Shown: positions 50,981-60,902 of the stretch, one piece after another | How positions within the stretch are numbered: position 1 is the stretch's first letter | Layout: the number at the start of each line of letters is the position of its first letter | DNA from: Myxococcales bacterium | GTDB taxonomy: Bacteria > Myxococcota_A > Polyangia > Haliangiales > Haliangiaceae | Length of the DNA: 64,000 nucleotides | Direction: 5' to 3' | Assembly (NCBI GenBank): GCA_028287135.1 | Contig: JAQBQE010000051.1 | Span: forward strand, 124,001 to 188,000 | Position numbers and translations under genes: made by a program | Notes under the pieces: model-generated | What the model was told of the DNA's origin: nothing | What the model saw: the letters and a program-made list of their open reading frames with translations, nothing else | Databases searched by the model: none

Positions 50981-52027
50981 TCAGTCCGCGAACGTCGTCG
51001 CGTCGATCGAGAACCGGTACCGCACGTCGCCCTTGATCGTGCGCTCGTACGCCTCGTTGATCTGACGAGCGGCGATCACCTCGACGTCGGCGACGAGGTT
51101 GTGCTGGCTGCAGAACTCGAGCATCTCCTGGGTCTCGCGGATCCCGCCGATCGCCGAGCCCGCGATCCGCTTGTTGCCACCGATCAGCGAGAACGCGCTC
51201 ATCAGCGACGGCTCGGGCGGCGCGCCGACACACACCATCGTGCCGAACGGGCGCAGCAGCTTGAGATAGGCGCCGTAGTCGTGCTTCGCCGAGACCGTAT
51301 CGATCAGCAGATCGTAGCGGCCCGCGAGCCGGGTGAACGTCGCCGGGTCGCTCGTCAGGCCGAAGTCCACGGCACCGAGCCGGGTCGCATCGGCCTGCTT
51401 GCTTTGCGAGGTGCTGAGCATCGTGACCTCCGCGCCCATCGCGGCGGCGATCTTGACCGCCATGTGGCCAAGACCGCCGAGCCCGACCACACCGACGCGC
51501 GTGCCCGGCTTGCAGTCGAACTGCCGCAGCGGCGAGTAGGTCGTGATGCCCGCGCACAGCAGCGGTGCCACCCCGGCCGGCGCCAGGTTGTTCGGCACCT
51601 TCAGTGCGAAATGCTCGGTGACGACGATCTGCTGGGCATAGCCGCCGTAGGTCGGCGTCACGCGGTCCATCTCCGTGCTGTTGTACGTGCCGGCGGCGCC
51701 GCGCTCGCAGAACTGCTCGTGATGCTCACCGCAGTACGTACACGTTCGACACGAGTCGACGAGGCAACCGATGCCGGCCAGATCGCCGACCGCGAGCTTC
51801 GTGACCTCGGCGCCGATCGCCGTGACGCGTCCGACGATCTCGTGACCGGGGACCATCGGGAACGCCGCCTTGCCCCACTCAGCGCGAACCTGATGGATGT
51901 CGCTGTGGCAGATGCCGGAGAACAGGATGTCGAGCTGGACGTCGCGAGGCCCCACGGCCCGACGCTCGATCGTCGAGGGCGCCAGGGGTGCGCTCGCGGA
52001 CGCTGCTGCATAGACGCGCGTTTTCAT
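50981..52027 (-). CDS. Zinc-dependent NAD(P) alcohol dehydrogenase
   Basis: A 348-residue medium-chain dehydrogenase of the cinnamyl-alcohol/YahK type. Catalytic zinc ligands are in SGICHSDIHQV and VPGHEIVGRV; structural zinc cysteines appear as CLVDSCRTCTYCGEHHEQFC; the nucleotide-binding Rossmann signature is GVVGLGGLGHMAVKIAAAMGAEV. The start is ATG 52027; upstream frame to 52171 is rejected. It should interconvert alcohols and aldehydes or reduce aldehydes with NADPH. It is divergent from the MoxR gene, 80 bases apart. Confidence 0.9.
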   Translation of the reverse strand: MKTRVYAAASASAPLAPSTIERRAVGPRDVQLDILFSGICHSDIHQVRAEWGKAAFPMVPGHEIVGRVTAIGAEVTKLAVGDLAGIGCLVDSCRTCTYCGEHHEQFCERGAAGTYNSTEMDRVTPTYGGYAQQIVVTEHFALKVPNNLAPAGVAPLLCAGITTYSPLRQFDCKPGTRVGVVGLGGLGHMAVKIAAAMGAEVTMLSTSQSKQADATRLGAVDFGLTSDPATFTRLAGRYDLLIDTVSAKHDYGAYLKLLRPFGTMVCVGAPPEPSLMSAFSLIGGNKRIAGSAIGGIRETQEMLEFCSQHNLVADVEVIAARQINEAYERTIKGDVRYRFSIDATTFAD

Positions 52028-52107
52028 CCGGCCACTGTGGCAGGAATGCGTGAATGCGCATCCGGCTAAGCTGGCCAGGTGCCTGGATCGAGCACGGTTT
52101 TCGGGTA

Positions 52108-53352
52108 ATGTGCATTGTCCAGATGGTCGCGCCGCCCACGACTCCGCGTAACTTTGCCGTCGACGTCGCACGGGCCTCCGCCTCGTTCCAGGACCTCGCC
52201 CGGCAGATGGGGGCGCAGTTCCTCGACAAGCAGGAGATCATCCGCCTGATGGTCGTCTCCGCGATCGCGGGCGAGCACATGGTGATCGTCGGTCCGCCCG
52301 GTACCGCGAAGTCGGCGATGATCGACATGTTCTCGAAGCTGATCGACGCCAAGTACTTCGAGTACTTGCTGACGCGCTTCACCGAGCCCAACGAGCTGTT
52401 CGGCCCGGTCGACATCGTTGCGTTCCGCGAGGGTCGCTACACGCGCCGCCTCGAGAACATGTTGCCGACCGCCGAGGTCGTGTTCCTCGACGAGATCTTC
52501 AAGTCGAACTCCGCGATTTTGAACTCGCTGCTGCACGTCATCAACGAGCGCAAGTTCCAGAACGGTCCCGATGTCGTCCAGGTTCCACTGATCTCGCTGT
52601 TCGCCGCGTCGAACGAGGTGCCGAACGACGAGAACCTGGCGGCGATGTTCGACCGCTTCCTCGTGCGCGTGCTGTCGGACAACCTCGACAGCTATCACTT
52701 CCACGAGCTCATGAAGAAGGGCATCTCCCTCGAGCTCCGCAAGATGACCGGCCGCGGCGTCGACAATGTCGGCCGGCCCGTCGCCGAGCTGCGCCCCGTG
52801 ATCTCGGCCCGGGACCTCCGTCAGATCCAGCAGAACTTCGACAAGTTCATGGTGTTCCCGGAAGAGTTCCTCACCAAGTACAAGGGAATCATCTTCCAGA
52901 TCCGTAGCGAGGGCATCTCGGTCTCGGATCGTCGAGCGGTGAAGCTCCTCAAGCTGTTCGCGGCGTCGGCCGTGTTCGATGGCCGCACCAAGGTCCACGA
53001 CGGCGACTTCTTCATCCTCCGCCACATCTGGAACAACCTCGATCAGGTCGAGCTCCTCGAGGAGATCGTGAACCCGATCGTCGACTCGTACTACCGCGAG
53101 CATCCAGACGAGCGTCGGTTCATCGGCCCGTCGGCGAGCCTCGACGACCTGCTGGCCGAGCTCGGCGTCATTCGCGAGCTCCTGACCGCGGGCACCGAGC
53201 TCTCGGACATCCAGCTGTTCAGCCAGCTCAAGAACCTCAACGAGATCAAGGTCGCGCTCGCAGCGCTCCCTGGGGAGGCTGCGGCCCGGATGATCCGCGA
53301 GGTCGATCAGCTGCTCGAGACCGTGTTCGCGTCGTCGAAGTTCGGTCTCTGA
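52108..53352 (+). CDS. MoxR/RavA-type AAA+ ATPase
   Basis: A 414-residue AAA+ ATPase of the RavA branch (start ATG 52108; ATG 52123 is an alternative). Walker A is VGPPGTAKSAM, Walker B EVVFLDEIFKSNSAILNSLL, sensor 1 FAASNEVPNDENL and the arginine finger region MFDRFLVRVL. RITRFTEPNELFGPVD is the conserved MoxR loop. The C-terminal half (350-414) is helical. MoxR ATPases remodel partner proteins, usually together with a vWA protein; a vWA gene lies 1.4 kb downstream (54764). Confidence 0.93.
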   Translation: MCIVQMVAPPTTPRNFAVDVARASASFQDLARQMGAQFLDKQEIIRLMVVSAIAGEHMVIVGPPGTAKSAMIDMFSKLIDAKYFEYLLTRFTEPNELFGPVDIVAFREGRYTRRLENMLPTAEVVFLDEIFKSNSAILNSLLHVINERKFQNGPDVVQVPLISLFAASNEVPNDENLAAMFDRFLVRVLSDNLDSYHFHELMKKGISLELRKMTGRGVDNVGRPVAELRPVISARDLRQIQQNFDKFMVFPEEFLTKYKGIIFQIRSEGISVSDRRAVKLLKLFAASAVFDGRTKVHDGDFFILRHIWNNLDQVELLEEIVNPIVDSYYREHPDERRFIGPSASLDDLLAELGVIRELLTAGTELSDIQLFSQLKNLNEIKVALAALPGEAAARMIREVDQLLETVFASSKFGL

Positions 53353-53368
53353 GCTTTCGATCGCAGCT

Positions 53369-53878
53369 TCAAGCCTTCTGGAACGGCAGCTCGGTGATGT
53401 AGTCCTGCTTGCCGAGGTCGACGCCGTTGTGGCGCAGGATCGAGTAGGCCGTCGTCAGGTGGAAGTGGAAGTTTGGCAGTGCGAGGTGGTCGAGGTAATC
53501 GCCGCCACGCATCGGCGCGGGCAGCCACGACGGCTTGCACGCGCGCTCCTCGGCACCGTTGAAGTCCTCGCGCGTGAACGTGGCGAGGTGGTCGACCATC
53601 GTCTTGATGCGCGCGCGAGCCTCGGCAACCGTCTTCTCGGTATCCGGGTGCGACGGCGCCGGCTTGCCGCTCAGGTACGCGACGGCGTACTTCGCCTGAT
53701 CGCACGCGGCCTGGATCTGGCGAACGAGCGGGTGCTGGTCGGGCGCAAGGCGCGCCTGGAGCAGCGTCTCGACGTCGAACTTCTTGGACTCGGCGAACGC
53801 CGTGGCCTTGTCGAGCCACTGGTTCACGGCCTTGAGGTGCTTCGAGAAGATCGGGACGGTCGCGTCGTAGAGGTTCAT
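53369..53878 (-). CDS. DUF1993 family protein (DinB-like fold)
   Basis: A 169-residue protein, MNLYDATVPIFSKHLKAVNQWLDKA, containing the helices and conserved motifs of DUF1993: RLAPDQHPLVRQIQAACDQAKYAVAYLSG, LPNFHFHLTTAYSILRHNGVDLGKQDYI. The His residues in FHFH and the acidic residues near the N-terminus fit a DinB-like four-helix bundle metal site. Its reaction is unknown. It is on the opposite strand inside the MoxR-vWA interval, so it is probably not part of that module. Confidence 0.8.
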   Translation of the reverse strand: MNLYDATVPIFSKHLKAVNQWLDKATAFAESKKFDVETLLQARLAPDQHPLVRQIQAACDQAKYAVAYLSGKPAPSHPDTEKTVAEARARIKTMVDHLATFTREDFNGAEERACKPSWLPAPMRGGDYLDHLALPNFHFHLTTAYSILRHNGVDLGKQDYITELPFQKA

Positions 53879-53893
53879 GGACGCGAGACTAGC

Positions 53894-54709
53894 TCAGCGC
53901 CGCGCCAGGGTGACGACCACAGGACGATGATCCGACGTGCCAGCATCGAGCACGCGGGCGTCGCTGGCGGTCAGGTGGCTGTCGATCATGACGTGATCGA
54001 TGTCGATCGAGAGCAGCGACTTCTTGCGACCGTCCATCACGGTCTCGTAGTGCCAGCTCGTCGGACCCGTCGTGGTCACGCGCGTCATCCCGTGCTTCGC
54101 CAGGTACTGGATCGCCTTGCCGTCGGGCGGATCGTTGAAGTCGCCGGCGACGATCGTCGGGAGGTCGTACTGGATCTTTTGCCAGTACGCCTCGATCTCG
54201 CGGCGCCGGATCGGCGGCGTGGTCTGCCAGCCGCGGACCCACGATCCACCGTCGAGGTTCGGGCGCAGATGGACGTTGAGGACCTGCAGCATTCCGAGGG
54301 GGCTCTCGATCAGGAGACGTGACGCCGGGAACCATCCACCACGCGGCGGGTTCCACACGTCCTCGGATTTGATCGGGTGCTTCGACAGCACGCCAAGCCC
54401 GCCCGCCGCGCGCGCGGTGACCTGATACGACTGGTGCGGGAACTGCTCCTTGAACCGCGCGTGGAGCGCATGCCGCCACTCGGCGGTGACCTCCTGGAGC
54501 AGCACGATGTCGGCGTCCCCGGCCTGGATCGCGTCGAGCGTCGATGCGTGATCCGGGTTTCCGTAGTTGAGGTTGTAGGTCATCAACCGCACGGCCTTCA
54601 CCGCAAGGTGAGCTCGGGACGGAGATGCGACGAGGGCCACCAGTACCACCGCGAGCAGAGGGAGCAATCGCACCGCGAACAACATGACCGAAATTCGCGA
54701 TCGCGCCAT
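53894..54709 (-). CDS. Exported endonuclease/exonuclease/phosphatase-family protein
   Basis: A 271-residue EEP-superfamily enzyme with an N-terminal signal peptide or anchor (VMLFAVRLLPLLAVVLVALVASPSRA). Core motifs: MTYNLNYG with the metal-binding Asn, VLLQEVTAEW with Glu, NVHLRPN, VAGDFNDPPDG, IDHVMID and SDHRPVV giving the catalytic His. Family members cleave phosphodiesters or phosphoesters in DNA, lipids or sugars; an exported form is likely a secreted nuclease or phosphodiesterase. The upstream frame to 55318 is antisense. Confidence 0.85.
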   Translation of the reverse strand: MARSRISVMLFAVRLLPLLAVVLVALVASPSRAHLAVKAVRLMTYNLNYGNPDHASTLDAIQAGDADIVLLQEVTAEWRHALHARFKEQFPHQSYQVTARAAGGLGVLSKHPIKSEDVWNPPRGGWFPASRLLIESPLGMLQVLNVHLRPNLDGGSWVRGWQTTPPIRRREIEAYWQKIQYDLPTIVAGDFNDPPDGKAIQYLAKHGMTRVTTTGPTSWHYETVMDGRKKSLLSIDIDHVMIDSHLTASDARVLDAGTSDHRPVVVTLARR

Positions 54710-54763
54710 GTGTGCACGGAGAGACACGAGAACCTCTGAGCCGTTGCGTGCTAGCCTTCGCCC

Positions 54764-56287
54764 GTGCCGATTCCGGTCGAACGTCGACGGAGCTTCCTCG
54801 CCCGCCAGGCCGCGACGATGGCGCTGTCCCACGTCCAGGTCGACACGCCGATGGCGCTCGTCCGCGCCTCGGCATGGAGTAACTCGCTCGCCCGCATGGG
54901 CGTGCACCTGCCGCTGTTCGTCGTTCACGACATCGGGGTGATGCTGTCGATGACGCGCGGGGCCGGCGGCTACGTGATCCGGGCTCGCGAGGCACAGCTC
55001 GCGCGGATCCAGATGGCCCCGACCGCCAAGCCGCAGCTCGACAAGTATCGCCGGCTGCTCGAGAACATCGCGGCGTCCGAGGTCACCGAACGGCTCGCGG
55101 GCCTGCGCCTGCGAGACGAGATGGTCGCCGTGCTGCTCTCGAGGATCCTCGGTGATACCTACAATCGCTGGCGCGACCGCAGCAAGAGCTCGGGGGCCGA
55201 GCCGTTGCCGCTCGACCTCGGGATCCTCGGCGAGATCGACTACGCCGATCACTTCCGCGACTTCGATCCGCGCAGCCTGTGGGGCTTCATCGAGCACCTC
55301 GAGGCGCAGTCGATGCACATCTACACCCAGGTCGAGCTGATCGATCTCGATACGGTGCGGCTGCTCGGCCTGTTCAAGGAAGACAGCGCCTCGGGCTCCG
55401 AGGCGCTCGGCGGGGCGATCGACCTCGTCGATCTGTTCGCGGCGCTCGGATCCCCTGAGGCCAACGACGTCGCGAACTTCTCGCTCGATCTGTTGCCGAG
55501 CGTGCTCGAGACCCGCCGCTCGACCGGCGCCCAGACGTTCGCTGTCGACGGTTATGCGTCCATCGAGCGCAAGGGCAACATCGATTCACTCGTGCTGTCC
55601 GAGCTCGCCTACGATCGCGAGATCTTCGAGCAGAAGGTGGTCGATGCCGAGCTGCTGTACTACGGCCGCGAGAAGCAGCGCGAGGACGAGCGTCGCCTGC
55701 AGTACATCCTGATCGACTGCTCGGCCTCGATGCGCGGGCAGCGCCAGGTGTTCGCGCGCGGCCTCGCGCTCGCGCTGATCAAGAAGCTGACCCTCGAAGG
55801 CGACGAGATCTGGGTCCGGTTCTTCGATTCGCGCCTGCACGAGACGATCAAGATCGGGCGCTCCGGCCAGGTACCGGTGCCGTATCTCCTGAGCTTTCGC
55901 TCCGAGCGCGGCCGCAACTACGGCAAGGTGTTCCGGCAGCTGCTGGTCGAGGTCACGCGCCTGCGGCGCGAGCAGAAGCGTCGCGTCGTGCTCTACACGA
56001 TCACGCACGGGCAGTGTCACATCGAGCCCGAGCTGATCACCGCGCTCAAGCAGCAGGCGTTCATGTACGGCGTCGTCGTGTTGCCGTCGAGCGATCAGCT
56101 ACCGGAGTTCGTGCCGCTGCTCGACCGCCAGCAGATCGTGTCGGGCGACGTGCTGACCAACCGGGCCGAGCGCCAGCGTCGCGCTCTCGACATCGTTGGT
56201 GACGCGACCAAGACGCGGAAGGCGCAGTCTGCGGAACCGCCGCCGACGGACTCAGCGGTCAGCCGGCGGATGAACGTGGTGCGCTGA
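54764..56287 (+). CDS. vWA-domain protein, MoxR partner (ViaA-like)
   Basis: A 507-residue protein starting at GTG. The first 300 residues are predicted helical. A von Willebrand A domain follows (about 315-470) with the MIDAS motif IDCSASMRGQRQVFARGLALAL (DxSxS), Thr in LYTITHGQ and an Asp in FFDSRLH. The layout (long helical N-terminus, then C-terminal vWA) and length fit ViaA, the partner of the RavA AAA+ ATPase. Its stop overlaps the next gene (TGATG). The MoxR gene is 1.4 kb upstream with two opposite-strand genes between. Confidence 0.85.
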   Translation: MPIPVERRRSFLARQAATMALSHVQVDTPMALVRASAWSNSLARMGVHLPLFVVHDIGVMLSMTRGAGGYVIRAREAQLARIQMAPTAKPQLDKYRRLLENIAASEVTERLAGLRLRDEMVAVLLSRILGDTYNRWRDRSKSSGAEPLPLDLGILGEIDYADHFRDFDPRSLWGFIEHLEAQSMHIYTQVELIDLDTVRLLGLFKEDSASGSEALGGAIDLVDLFAALGSPEANDVANFSLDLLPSVLETRRSTGAQTFAVDGYASIERKGNIDSLVLSELAYDREIFEQKVVDAELLYYGREKQREDERRLQYILIDCSASMRGQRQVFARGLALALIKKLTLEGDEIWVRFFDSRLHETIKIGRSGQVPVPYLLSFRSERGRNYGKVFRQLLVEVTRLRREQKRRVVLYTITHGQCHIEPELITALKQQAFMYGVVVLPSSDQLPEFVPLLDRQQIVSGDVLTNRAERQRRALDIVGDATKTRKAQSAEPPPTDSAVSRRMNVVR

Positions 56288-58098
56288 TGGCGCGCAAGCA
56301 ATTCAACTCGATCGAATCGACCGCCGATCAGGCCGAGGCGCTGGTCCAGCAGGGCAGGTGGGCAGAGGCCGAGCGCAACTACCGCGAGCTGATCGGGCAG
56401 ACCCACGTCATCAACTACGAGTACGACGACTGGTTGCGCCGGCTCGGCGAGATCTATCGCCACCTCAATCGCGGCCGCGAGGCCTCGTTCGTCTATCTCT
56501 ATCTTCACTACTTCGACATGGCGCGTGGCCAGCTCGCCGGCGAGGAGCACATCGGTCTGCGCGCGCGGCTCGCCGAGATCGAGAAGAAGTGGACCGAGGC
56601 GGCGGGGCTGTACCAGCAGGCAAAGCTCCCGGTGCACGCCGCGGTCGCGTTCGAGCGCGCCAAGCAGTACACCGACGCCAGTGCCGCATGGAAGGCGCTC
56701 GTCCAGACCGCGGGGCTTGGCCATCGGCCGTACGAGGCGGCGCTGGTCCACTTCAACTACGGGCTCGCCGCGGTCCGGCTCGACGCCAACTCCGCCGAGG
56801 CGCGACGCGCGCTGATCGAGAGCCAGCGCAAGCTCGAGCAGGTCGCGGATGACTTCGAGCAGGTCGGGGAGCTCGAGCGCGCGTTCGATTGCTTCCAGAT
56901 CTTGCTCAAGCTCGGCAAGGAGAGCTCGCAGTTCGAGAACCTGGCCGAGGGCTACGTCAACTGCATCCGCGTGCTGCGCGACGACAACCTGAAGTTCTAC
57001 GTCCTCCAGTACTACGAGGATTTCATCAAGCTCGCGCTCGAGCGTGGCGAGCTGCATGCCGCGGCGACGCTCTATCAGGAAGCTGCGGCGTTCGCAGCGC
57101 GCGCAGGTCTGCCGTACGACCGCCACTACCAGCACAAGAGCGCGCTGACCTGGATGCGGTGCGCCGACAAGTTCGTCGAGACCGGCGTGCCGGTGCAGAT
57201 GACCGAGAACGCGCTGCTCGCCGCCGCGTCGCAGCATTCGGCGGTCGGAGACTATCCGGCGGTTCGCGAGTGCTTCGAGAAGCTCGCGGGACTCGAGCTG
57301 CCGGATCGCGCGAAGAAGCGGTTCTCGACCATCGCTCAGCGCTATCGCGGGCTCGCGGCTCCGCCGGTGGAACTGCCAGGGCTACCCGACTACCTCAAGC
57401 AGCAGCACGCGTACGCCGATATCTGGTTTGTCGATCTTCTCGAGTGGGAGATGGACGGCGATCCGTACGCGGTCGCCGCCTCGATCGTCGGTGACCTGCG
57501 CTATCCGAACGGCATCCGCCGTCGCGCGCTCGTGGTGCTCCTGACGCTCGCCGATGCCCAGAGCCGCAAGCAGGATGGCGAGACCGAGACCCTGGTCCAT
57601 GTCGCCGAGCTGCTCGGCGAGCTGCAGTCCTATGCGGCGCTATCACCGCTCGAGAAGCTGTTCGGCTCGACGGACCCGGTGATCCGGCGGGCGGCGGTCC
57701 GAGCGCTCCGGTTCCTCTACTTCAAGCGGTCCTTCGTGATCGTGCGCAAGGCGCTCGCCGATCCGGATGCGCAGGTCCGCGAGGCCGCGCTCGTCGCGAT
57801 CGGCGGTCTCCACTTCCCGCACGCGTTCAATCCCCTGGCGCGGATCTACCGCGAGAGCAACGATCCGCGGGTCCGCACGTCCGCGCTGCAGTCGATCGGG
57901 AAGATCCAGACCGTCGAGGCCGGTGAGTTCCTCGTCATGGTCCTGCGTCAGGAGACCGGGGGGCTGCGTGATGCAGCTCATCAATCGCTCGCGCAGATGG
58001 ACAACGCCGACGTGCTGCCGATCCTTCGCCAGCACCACGAGATCGAGACCAATCCGCAGGTTCGCGAGACGCTCGGCGAGCTGCTGCGCCGACACTGA
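56287..58098 (+). CDS. TPR/HEAT-repeat scaffold protein coupled to the vWA gene
   Basis: A 603-residue protein whose ATG overlaps the vWA stop by one base. The N-terminal two-thirds is helical with TPR-like repeats (GRWAEAERNYRELIGQTH, EAAGLYQQAKLPVHAAVAFERAKQYTDA, ALERGELHAAATLYQEAA). The last 200 residues contain HEAT repeats (DPVIRRAAVRALRFLYFKRSF, DAQVREAALVAIGGLHFPHAF, DPRVRTSALQSIGKIQTVEAG, GLRDAAHQSLAQMDNADVLP). No catalytic residues. The coupling suggests it is the scaffold or substrate receptor of the MoxR-vWA pair. Confidence 0.8.
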   Translation: MARKQFNSIESTADQAEALVQQGRWAEAERNYRELIGQTHVINYEYDDWLRRLGEIYRHLNRGREASFVYLYLHYFDMARGQLAGEEHIGLRARLAEIEKKWTEAAGLYQQAKLPVHAAVAFERAKQYTDASAAWKALVQTAGLGHRPYEAALVHFNYGLAAVRLDANSAEARRALIESQRKLEQVADDFEQVGELERAFDCFQILLKLGKESSQFENLAEGYVNCIRVLRDDNLKFYVLQYYEDFIKLALERGELHAAATLYQEAAAFAARAGLPYDRHYQHKSALTWMRCADKFVETGVPVQMTENALLAAASQHSAVGDYPAVRECFEKLAGLELPDRAKKRFSTIAQRYRGLAAPPVELPGLPDYLKQQHAYADIWFVDLLEWEMDGDPYAVAASIVGDLRYPNGIRRRALVVLLTLADAQSRKQDGETETLVHVAELLGELQSYAALSPLEKLFGSTDPVIRRAAVRALRFLYFKRSFVIVRKALADPDAQVREAALVAIGGLHFPHAFNPLARIYRESNDPRVRTSALQSIGKIQTVEAGEFLVMVLRQETGGLRDAAHQSLAQMDNADVLPILRQHHEIETNPQVRETLGELLRRH

Positions 58099-58169
58099 CC
58101 CACGTCGCGATCGCCCGAAAATTTCGGACGATACGCCGAGCGCCATTTACGGCAGAATCGTTGCCGATC

Positions 58170-58784
58170 ATGGGTGAATTCTCGGGCTCCGCCGTGGGTG
58201 CGGTCGAGCCACCACACGCTCGCGTGCTGCCGATCGCCGGCACACGTCGTCATCGACCACTCACCGGAACCGCCGGGATCTTGCTGTTCGTCTGCATGTT
58301 CATGCCGGCGATGCGCGGCTGCGGCGACTCGGCGGTGGTGCCCCTCGACGTTCCTCCGTTCTTGCCGCCGTATCTCTATGGCCTCGTGTTCGCGTTCGTC
58401 GCGATGACGCGGTCGCAGAAGGGCGTGATGGCCGGCATCGTCGCTCTGCGGCTGCTCGCGACCGTCGTTGCGTTCGCGGGCTTCATCGTGTTCCTGATCG
58501 CACCCTCGGTCGGGATCGTCGAGCTCTCCGTCGGCATCGTGTTGCTCGCGACGGTCGGCTCGCGTGGATTCACGGAGCATCGGCTGGCGTTGACCGCGCT
58601 GATCATGGGCGCGGTGTGTACGCTGTGGTTCGGCCTGTGGAGCGTGACGGCCGACGCCTTGCTCGGCGTGCACCTCTCGCTCGCGAGCTCGATCGGCCTG
58701 TTCCTCGGTGGAGGGTTCTGGCTCGTCGAGCTTCTGATCCACCCCCCGGCGCGCATGCCGATCGCGGTCGCCCGTCGCCATTAG
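58170..58784 (+). CDS. Hypothetical polytopic membrane protein
   Basis: A 204-residue protein with about five membrane segments (GTAGILLFVCMFMPAMRGC, PYLYGLVFAFVAMT, GIVALRLLATVVAFAGFIVFLIAPSVGIV, ALTALIMGAVCTLWFGLW, ASSIGLFLGGGFWLVELL). ATG 58170 chosen over TTG 58161. No motif recognised. It follows the HEAT-repeat gene after 71 bases, so a promoter or terminator could separate them. Confidence 0.6.
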   Translation: MGEFSGSAVGAVEPPHARVLPIAGTRRHRPLTGTAGILLFVCMFMPAMRGCGDSAVVPLDVPPFLPPYLYGLVFAFVAMTRSQKGVMAGIVALRLLATVVAFAGFIVFLIAPSVGIVELSVGIVLLATVGSRGFTEHRLALTALIMGAVCTLWFGLWSVTADALLGVHLSLASSIGLFLGGGFWLVELLIHPPARMPIAVARRH

Positions 58785-58811
58785 CCGGCGAGGGCGCGAT
58801 ATGCTCGCGCC

Positions 58812-59726
58812 ATGAGGGCATCGCTGTTCGTCCTGCTGTTCGCAGTGGGCTGTGACTCCAAGGCCGTGGCATCGGACCCACCGAGCATGGCGCCGCGGCC
58901 CGAGGAGAAATCGAAGGAGTACGAGAGCTGCGGTGCCAGCATGCACTGCGCCGGCGATCTCCGCTGCTTCGCGAACACGTGCCGGCGCTCGGCGCGGTCG
59001 ACGGTCGGCGACTACTTCGCCGCCGTCGGTGCTGCCGCGCGGACCCGGGGTGACCTCGAGACCTCGATCGCCGCCTACGCGTCGGCGCTGGGCCACTACG
59101 ATTCCGAGAAGATCGTGCTGCCGCCAGATGTCGACTGTGCGTACGGCGGCGCACTGGCCGCTGCCAAGACCAACCGGGACCACGCCGAGCTCGGTGCTCG
59201 CGTGCTCCACCGCTGCATCCTCGCAGTCCCAGTCGGCAGCTGGCTGCGCGACAAGGCGCTCGCCGAGCTCGCGACGCTGTCCGACAGCGGTCTCGACCCG
59301 CTGCTGGTCGGCGCGCAGAAGACGGGCGACCTCTACCTGACGAAGGGGCCCGCGCAACCTGCGACCGACAAGCTGACGGTCAGCGTGACCGCCGATCCGC
59401 AGCCGGCGAAGTCCTTCCCGCTGATCACCACGAAGCTGGCCGAGCCTGACTTCCGCAATGCCCTCGTCACCTGCTGGGACCAGCACCAGGCGGCGACCAA
59501 GAAGACGGTCCTCAGCTCGGTCATCGCGTTCAAGTCGTCGTACATCGCGCCGGAGTACGAGGACGAGCCCGGTCGCTACGTGCTGAAGTTCGACCCGCCG
59601 ATCGCCCTGGCGCCCGGCCCCGAATCGACCGCAGACGCCTGCGTGCGCCAGATCGTGTCCCCGGCGATCGAGAGCCTGAAGCTCCGCGAGGGCTTCACCA
59701 CGAAGCTCACGATCACGGTCAAGTAG
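58812..59726 (+). CDS. Hypothetical lipoprotein with Cys-rich start
   Basis: A 304-residue putative lipoprotein: signal MRASLFVLLFAVGC with lipobox AVGC. A Cys-containing segment follows (YESCGASMHCAGDLRCFANTCRRS, residues about 37-60), a pattern of small disulfide-rich modules seen on myxobacterial surface proteins. The rest is helical then beta-rich; Cys in ALVTCWDQH and ADACVRQIV may pair. Function unknown. It starts 27 bases after the membrane gene and may share a transcript with it. Confidence 0.6.
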   Translation: MRASLFVLLFAVGCDSKAVASDPPSMAPRPEEKSKEYESCGASMHCAGDLRCFANTCRRSARSTVGDYFAAVGAAARTRGDLETSIAAYASALGHYDSEKIVLPPDVDCAYGGALAAAKTNRDHAELGARVLHRCILAVPVGSWLRDKALAELATLSDSGLDPLLVGAQKTGDLYLTKGPAQPATDKLTVSVTADPQPAKSFPLITTKLAEPDFRNALVTCWDQHQAATKKTVLSSVIAFKSSYIAPEYEDEPGRYVLKFDPPIALAPGPESTADACVRQIVSPAIESLKLREGFTTKLTITVK

Positions 59727-59777
59727 CCTCTACGAACTAACCTTTCGGCGTTTGAGCCCGATCGTGGTAGCTACGGC

Positions 59778-60887
<1,110 letters not shown>

Positions 60888-60902
60888 AATACACTCGCGG
60901 CG

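Noticed and set aside
54710..55318. Longer minus-strand start for the EEP phosphatase
   Set aside because: Antisense to the vWA gene; the signal peptide begins just after ATG 54709.
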